In this document: positions 60,095-64,000 of the stretch, in pieces
How positions within the stretch are numbered: the stretch's first letter is position 1
Layout: the number at the start of each line of letters is the position of its first letter
DNA from: Caenispirillum bisanense
GTDB lineage: Bacteria; Pseudomonadota; Alphaproteobacteria; Rhodospirillales; UBA2165
DNA length: 64,000 nucleotides
Assembly (NCBI GenBank): GCA_945877815.1
Contig: CAMDWJ010000003.1
Span: 84,221-148,220, forward strand
Direction of reading: 5' to 3'
The notes under the pieces: generated by a model
What the model saw: only the letters and a program-made list of their open reading frames with translations
The model's database searches: none
What the model was told of the DNA's origin: nothing
Made by a program: the position numbers and the translations under genes

Positions 60095-61222
60095 ATGGCG
60101 GAAAAGATTCACAAAGGCCTGGTGGGCGTGCTCGCCGACGAGACGGCGATTTCCAAGGTGGTGCCGGAAAAGCGCCGCCTGACCTATCGCGGCTATCCGG
60201 TCGACCAGCTCGCCGAAAAATGCTCCTTCGAGGAAGTCGCCTTTCTGCTGATGCATGGCGAGCTACCGAACAAGGCCAAGCTGCGATCCTTCGAGAAGGC
60301 CGAGCGGGCCGCCCGCGAGCTTTCGCGCGACCAGATCGCCATGCTCAAGCTATTCCCGAAATCGGCGCACCCGATGGATACGATCCGCACCGCCGTCAGC
60401 TATCTCGGCACGCGCGAAATCGCCTGGGGCGGCGAGCCGGCCAAGGCGGACCTCGCGCGCGGACTCGATCTGCTCGCCAAAATCCCGACCATGATCGCCA
60501 CGGACTTCCGATTCAGGTCCGGCAAGCCGCGCATCAAACCCAATCCCAAACTGTCCTTCGCCGCCAACTTCTTCCATATGTGCTTCGGCAAGGTGCCGCC
60601 GGACGAGGTCGTGCGCGCTTTCGACATCTCGCTCACCTGTTATGCCGAGCATAGCTTCAACGCCTCGACCTTCGCCGACCGCGTCATCGCCTCGACGCGC
60701 GCCGACATCTATTCCTCGGTCACCGGCGCTATCGGCGCACTCAAGGGGCCGCTGCACGGCGGCGCCAACGAAGCGGTGATGGAGATGTTGGCCGAGATCG
60801 GCGATGCCAAACGCGCCGAGAAATGGCTGCGCCCGCGTATCGCGAAGAAACAGCTCGTGATGGGCTTCGGCCATCGCGTCTATCGCTGGGGCGACAGCCG
60901 GGTGCCGATCATGCGCCGTTGTCTCGAAGATCTGTCGGCCCATGCCGGCGACGACCGCTGGATCAAGATTTCCGACGTGCTCGAAAACATCATGGTCGGC
61001 GAGAAGAAGATCTATCCCAATCTCGATTTCCCCTCGGGGCCCGTCTATTACCTAATGGGATTTCCGATCAATCTTTATACGCCGATCTTCGTCGCCGCGC
61101 GCATCACCGGGTGGGTCGCACATTACCTGGAGCAGAACGCCAACAATCAATTGATCCGCCCGCTGTCGGCCTATATCGGGCCTGAGGATCGCGACGTACC
61201 CGCGATCGCCAAGCGCAAATAG
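60095..61222 (+). CDS. prpC: Citrate synthase family enzyme, probably 2-methylcitrate synthase
   Basis: A 375-residue citrate-synthase-fold enzyme that joins propionyl-CoA (or acetyl-CoA) with oxaloacetate. It is short, lacks the N-terminal beta-domain of hexameric type II citrate synthase, and opens with KGLVGVLADETAISKVVPEK and YRGYPVDQLAEKCSFEEVAF, a pattern of type I/methylcitrate synthases. Catalytic residues: His in GPLHGGANEAVMEML, His in GFGHRVYRWGDSR, and the acidic residue region before RPLSAYIGP. AAAAGGAGC precedes the ATG. It is separated from prpDB by the accessory island. Ordinary citrate synthase activity cannot be ruled out from sequence. Confidence 0.85.
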   Translation: MAEKIHKGLVGVLADETAISKVVPEKRRLTYRGYPVDQLAEKCSFEEVAFLLMHGELPNKAKLRSFEKAERAARELSRDQIAMLKLFPKSAHPMDTIRTAVSYLGTREIAWGGEPAKADLARGLDLLAKIPTMIATDFRFRSGKPRIKPNPKLSFAANFFHMCFGKVPPDEVVRAFDISLTCYAEHSFNASTFADRVIASTRADIYSSVTGAIGALKGPLHGGANEAVMEMLAEIGDAKRAEKWLRPRIAKKQLVMGFGHRVYRWGDSRVPIMRRCLEDLSAHAGDDRWIKISDVLENIMVGEKKIYPNLDFPSGPVYYLMGFPINLYTPIFVAARITGWVAHYLEQNANNQLIRPLSAYIGPEDRDVPAIAKRK

Positions 61223-61240
61223 GTATTAGGCATAGGGGAT

Positions 61241-62551
61241 ATGAAGGGAAAACTGCTTCGGCTGATCCGCCTCGCGGTCGAAGTGAAGCCCGACGAACTT
61301 GCGGCGCTGCTGTGGTCCTTCGCCTATTTCTTTTCGCTGCTGTGCGGCTATTTCGTGCTGCGCCCGATCCGCGACGAGATGGGCGTCGCCGCCGGGCCCG
61401 GCATGTTGCCCTACCTGTTCACCGGCACCTTCTTCGCGATGCTCTGCGTCATCCCGTTTTTCGGCTGGGTGGTGAAAAATTTTCGGCGCAGCCAATTCAT
61501 TCCGTACACCTATTGGTTCTTCATCGCCAATATCGCGATCTTCTGGGTGCTGTTCCAAACCGATTTCGAGCGCACCTACATCGCGCGCGCCTTCTTCGTC
61601 TGGACCAGCGTCTATAACCTGTTCGTCGTGTCGGTCTTCTGGAGCTTCATGACCGACATCTTCAAGACCGACCAGGGCAAGCGCCTGTTCGGCTTCATCG
61701 CGGCGGGCGGCACCACCGGCACCATCCTGGGCCCGACGGTGACCTTCGCGCTCGCCGTCGAGATGGGCCCGGCGAACCTCATGCTGGTGACGGCCGCCCT
61801 GCTGGCCTTCGCCAGCCTGTGCGTGCGCCAGCTCACCCGTCTGGCCAGGGCGCAGGCCTCGGATACGCAAGCGGCGGAACCCGAAGCCATCGGCGGCGGC
61901 ATCCTCGCCGGCATCTCGGAGGCGGTGAAGTCGCCCTATATGCTCGGCATCTGCGCCTTCATGCTGCTCTATACCACGACCTCGACCGTGCTCTATTTCC
62001 AGCAAGCCGACATCGTTCGCGCCGCCTTTAGCGATGCGGGCGAGCGCACCCGAATCTTCGCCGGGATGGACCTCGCGGTTTCGACGCTCACCCTGCTGTG
62101 CCAGCTTCTGGCGACCGGACGCCTGGTCAAACGCTTCGGGGTGACGCCCGCCATCATGGCGCTCGGCGCGATCACCGCGATCGGTTTCGCGGCCCTGGCC
62201 CTGGCCCCCACCATGGCCGTCCTGATCGCGTTCCAGATCGTGCGCCGCTCGGCCGATTACGCGATCCAGGTGCCGTCGCTCAATGTGCTTTATACCGTGG
62301 TCAGCCGCGAACAGCGCTACAAAACCAAAAACTTCATCGATACTGCGGTTTTCCGCGGCGGCGATATGGCGAGCGGCTGGGCCTATCAGGGCCTGGCGCG
62401 CGGGCTTGGCCTAGACATTGCCACCATCTTTTGGCTTTGCGTGCCGGTCGCCGTCGTGTGGATGGCCGTCGCTTGGTGGCTTGGCCAGGCTCAAGATAAA
62501 ATGGCGACCAACAATATCGAGGCGCCAACCGCGCCGCAGACAGGAGGTTAA
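61241..62551 (+). CDS. MFS/NTP-transporter-like membrane protein
   Basis: A 436-residue inner-membrane protein with about 12 helices. It belongs to the group often annotated as MFS or ATP/ADP-translocase-like: AALLWSFAYFFSLLCGYFVL, then LRPIRDEMG, and VFWSFMTDIFKTDQGKRLFG followed by FIAAGGTTGTILGP are its characteristic regions. The second half includes VSREQRYKTKNFIDTAVFRG. It begins 18 bases after prpC, so it may be co-transcribed and transport a substrate or product of that step, which is inference. The real substrate of this family in free-living bacteria is not established. Confidence 0.85.
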   Translation: MKGKLLRLIRLAVEVKPDELAALLWSFAYFFSLLCGYFVLRPIRDEMGVAAGPGMLPYLFTGTFFAMLCVIPFFGWVVKNFRRSQFIPYTYWFFIANIAIFWVLFQTDFERTYIARAFFVWTSVYNLFVVSVFWSFMTDIFKTDQGKRLFGFIAAGGTTGTILGPTVTFALAVEMGPANLMLVTAALLAFASLCVRQLTRLARAQASDTQAAEPEAIGGGILAGISEAVKSPYMLGICAFMLLYTTTSTVLYFQQADIVRAAFSDAGERTRIFAGMDLAVSTLTLLCQLLATGRLVKRFGVTPAIMALGAITAIGFAALALAPTMAVLIAFQIVRRSADYAIQVPSLNVLYTVVSREQRYKTKNFIDTAVFRGGDMASGWAYQGLARGLGLDIATIFWLCVPVAVVWMAVAWWLGQAQDKMATNNIEAPTAPQTGG

Positions 62552-62552
62552 C

Positions 62553-63488
62553 ATGGAACTGACACGCAAAGATTTCCTGCGCCTGAGCGCGGGCAGCGCC
62601 GCACTTCTGGCGGCCGGCGGACCGGGCGCCATCGCCGATGCGCTGGCAGGCGAAGCGCCCATCCTCACCCGCAAGGTCGGCAAGACCAGCGAGGTTCTGC
62701 CGTTGGTCGGCCTCGGCACCGCGCAAACCTTCGGCGACATGATCGAGGGTGAGGGTTTTGAGCAGCGCAAAGGCGTCATCAAGGCACTGACCGATAGCGG
62801 CGGCACCCTGATCGATACCTCGCCCACCTACAGCAACGCCGAGGCCGTGACCGGCAAGGCGATGCGTGAACTGGGGACGCGCAGCAAGATCTATATCTCG
62901 ACGAAGATCAGCATCGACGGCGAAAAGGCCGGCATCGACCAGTTCAACAAGTCGCTCAAGGATCTGGGCACGGACCACGTCGAGCTGTTGCACGTCCACA
63001 ATCTGCGCGATTTCGACACGCAATATAGAACCGTGCGTCGGCTGAAGGAGGAGGGCAAAGCAAAAGCCATCGGTGCCACCCATTTCCAGGGCCGCAGCCA
63101 CGACGCCTTGATCAAGGTCATGAAAAGCTCGAATCTCGACTGGATCCAAATCAATTACGCAATCGACGATCGGGGTGCCGAAAAGGAAATCCTGCCGCTC
63201 GCCAAGGATCTCGGCATGGGCGTGATGCTCAACCTGCCGTTCGGACGCGATCGCCTGTTCGACAAGGTGAAGGGCAAGAATGTGCCGGACTGGGCGGTCC
63301 AAGACCTAGGCTGCGACACTTGGGCCAAGTTCTTCCTCAAATACCTGATCTCCAACGAGGCGGTGACCTGCGCCATTCCGGGCACCACCTTTCCCCATCA
63401 CGTGCCCGACAATATGGGTGCGGCGCGCGGTCGCCTGCCGGACGAGGCGACCCGCAAGAAGATGGTCGCCCATATCGAAAGCCTCTAA
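62553..63488 (+). CDS. Aldo/keto reductase with a Tat-like N-terminal signal
   Basis: A 311-residue (alpha/beta)8-barrel oxidoreductase. The catalytic tetrad is complete: Asp88 and Tyr93 in LIDTSPTYSNAE, Lys118 in ISTKIS, and His147 in LLHVHNL. The N-terminus MELTRKDFLRLSAGSAALLA has the shape of a Tat signal (R-K in place of R-R), with a hydrophobic stretch and a likely processing region near DALAGEA. Most aldo/keto reductases are cytoplasmic and NADPH-dependent, so a periplasmic location would be unusual. GGAGG lies 6 bases before the ATG at 62553; it nearly abuts the previous stop. It closes the prpC run. Confidence 0.87.
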   Translation: MELTRKDFLRLSAGSAALLAAGGPGAIADALAGEAPILTRKVGKTSEVLPLVGLGTAQTFGDMIEGEGFEQRKGVIKALTDSGGTLIDTSPTYSNAEAVTGKAMRELGTRSKIYISTKISIDGEKAGIDQFNKSLKDLGTDHVELLHVHNLRDFDTQYRTVRRLKEEGKAKAIGATHFQGRSHDALIKVMKSSNLDWIQINYAIDDRGAEKEILPLAKDLGMGVMLNLPFGRDRLFDKVKGKNVPDWAVQDLGCDTWAKFFLKYLISNEAVTCAIPGTTFPHHVPDNMGAARGRLPDEATRKKMVAHIESL

Positions 63489-63620
63489 CACGGCCAAGTT
63501 ACTGGACAAAAATCCGCGATTCAGCCATCTAAATCCAGGCGAACACCCCGGCCGCCATGCGCTTCGAGGTGAGCGGCGACGTCAGCGCGAAGCAAGAGCC
63601 AGTCCTCTGGGGGTATTTAG

Positions 63621-63853
63621 GTGGTAAAATCGAGGGCGCTTGGATCGGCATTCTCCGCTGCGATCCTATTGCTTGCGCTCACCTCACCGGCCAAATCCGC
63701 CGAGAACCCGCTCGGCGGGACCTTCTCCTTGACGATCGAGAACGACAAACTCGTCAACACCGACCGGCATTACACCAATGGCTTCCGTCTGGGCTGGGTG
63801 TCGGACAAAACGACCAGCGGGCCGGAAGAGGTCCGCGACGCCCTGCAATTTCT
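63621..63853 (+). pseudogene. LpxR-family outer-membrane lipid A deacylase, interrupted by an insertion sequence
   Basis: A GTG start at 63621 (GGGGG at -8 to -12) gives a signal peptide (MVKSRALGSAFSAAILLLAL, cleavage near KSA-E). The first beta-strands follow: GGTFSLTIENDKLVNTDRHY, TNGFRLGWVSDK. The ENDxxxxTDRxYTNG pattern is characteristic of LpxR (DUF2219), which removes the 3'-acyloxyacyl chain of lipid A. After DALQFL the sequence becomes the end of an insertion sequence at 63854, and the frame stops at 63879. The rest of the barrel is presumably beyond the element, outside the window. Confidence 0.83.
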
Positions 63854-64000
63854 GGCTCCTCGACGTTTGGAATGGAATTGAAGAACTGTTGAAAGTGGGT
63901 TTTGCGCCTTTCATGCTGGGTTGGTTTCAGCATGGGAGGTTGGTCGATGGAAGCTGGGGACGTTTTGGCCCTTGGGCTTGGCTTGGAATCTCCGTGGAAA
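63854..64000 (+). mobile_element. ISL3-family-like insertion sequence, left end
   Basis: From GGCTCCTCGACGTTTGGAAT at 63854 the composition changes (more T/G-rich), and 93 bases later a transposase gene begins. The ISL3 family typically starts with GGCTC-type ends. The element runs off the window, so the right inverted repeat and target duplication (usually 8 bases; candidate TGCAATTT-like bases just before 63854) cannot be seen. It has inserted in the LpxR-family gene. Confidence 0.75.
63947..64000 (+). CDS. ISL3-like transposase (first 18 codons)
   Basis: ATG 63947 follows GGGAGG by 7 bases and reads MEAGDVLALGLGLESPWK, resembling ISL3 transposases, which begin M-x(3-6)-LFxLGLGLxPPW. Codons such as GTT TTG and GGG CTT differ from neighbouring host genes. 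The rest is outside the window. Confidence 0.7.
   Translation, partial: MEAGDVLALGLGLESPWK

Noticed and set aside
1..64000. CRISPR arrays, tRNA, rRNA or prophage modules
   Set aside because: No regularly spaced repeats, no tRNA-like T-loop/anticodon signatures and no phage structural genes were seen; the terminase-like and IS sequences are isolated.

Overview
The window reads as chromosomal DNA of a GC-rich Gram-negative bacterium, most likely an alphaproteobacterium. This is an inference from the many solute-binding-protein transporters (TRAP, NitT/TauT and family-5 ABC), ClpS, HWE-type histidine kinase architecture, MmgE/PrpD and CoA-transferase genes, and several families of short intergenic inverted repeats. 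No rRNA, tRNA, CRISPR array or prophage was seen. The left edge cuts an ABC permease. The right edge cuts an ISL3-like insertion sequence that has landed in an LpxR-family gene.

Layout. 1-3.0 kb (minus): an NMT1/THI5-type ABC importer led by a ribA-like gene. 3.1-4.1 kb: a lone terminase-small-subunit-like gene and a long inverted repeat. 4.2-7.9 kb: a DrrAB-type ABC exporter, a secreted SGNH hydrolase and a secreted dienelactone-hydrolase-like protein. 8.2-17.2 kb: a molybdenum hydroxylase (FAD, 2Fe-2S and Mo subunits) with a MoaD/ThiS-like carrier and a complete TRAP transporter, faced by a thiamine-diphosphate enzyme; this looks like one uptake-plus-oxidation module for an unidentified substrate. 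17.3-23.6 kb: a MetE-like protein, a YkgJ-type cysteine-cluster protein, and a second NitT/TauT system with two permeases. 23.7-29.8 kb: an amidohydrolase carrying a histone-H1-like lysine tail, two tandem family-5 binding proteins, a second MetE-like protein and a small membrane protein. 29.8-34.4 kb: a visibly damaged stretch (GIY-YIG and E1-beta remnants, an intact lipoyl acyltransferase, a frameshifted histidine kinase, and a MetE-like gene with a C11 tract). 34.5-42.4 kb: a peptidoglycan-binding protein, an MscS channel, an EEP-family protein, a CPA2 antiporter, an enolase-superfamily enzyme and an AbrB/PIN toxin-antitoxin pair. 42.4-49.8 kb: two more family-5 binding proteins around a GMC oxidoreductase, then a GH17-like membrane protein. 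50.1-57.8 kb: a second TRAP transporter running into a class III CoA-transferase, PrpD and PrpB. 57.8-59.6 kb: a small accessory hotspot (MntA/HepT pair, hsdR tail, broken hicA with intact hicB). 59.7-63.9 kb: clpS, prpC, an NTP-transporter-like membrane protein, a Tat-like aldo/keto reductase, and the IS-interrupted LpxR gene.

How it fits together. The region is mainly devoted to importing and oxidising organic acids or similar small molecules. There are four family-5 ABC binding proteins with no permeases beside them, two NitT/TauT systems, two TRAP systems, and enzymes suited to carboxylic-acid and CoA chemistry. PrpC, PrpD and PrpB together could run the 2-methylcitrate cycle, although an accessory island separates prpB from prpC. 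There are many gene remnants: a binding-protein tail, GIY-YIG, E1-beta, hsdR, hicA and the LpxR gene. With two homopolymer frameshifts, they show recent turnover at several junctions. Product names for the transporters and oxidoreductases are family-level only; substrates cannot be read from the sequence.
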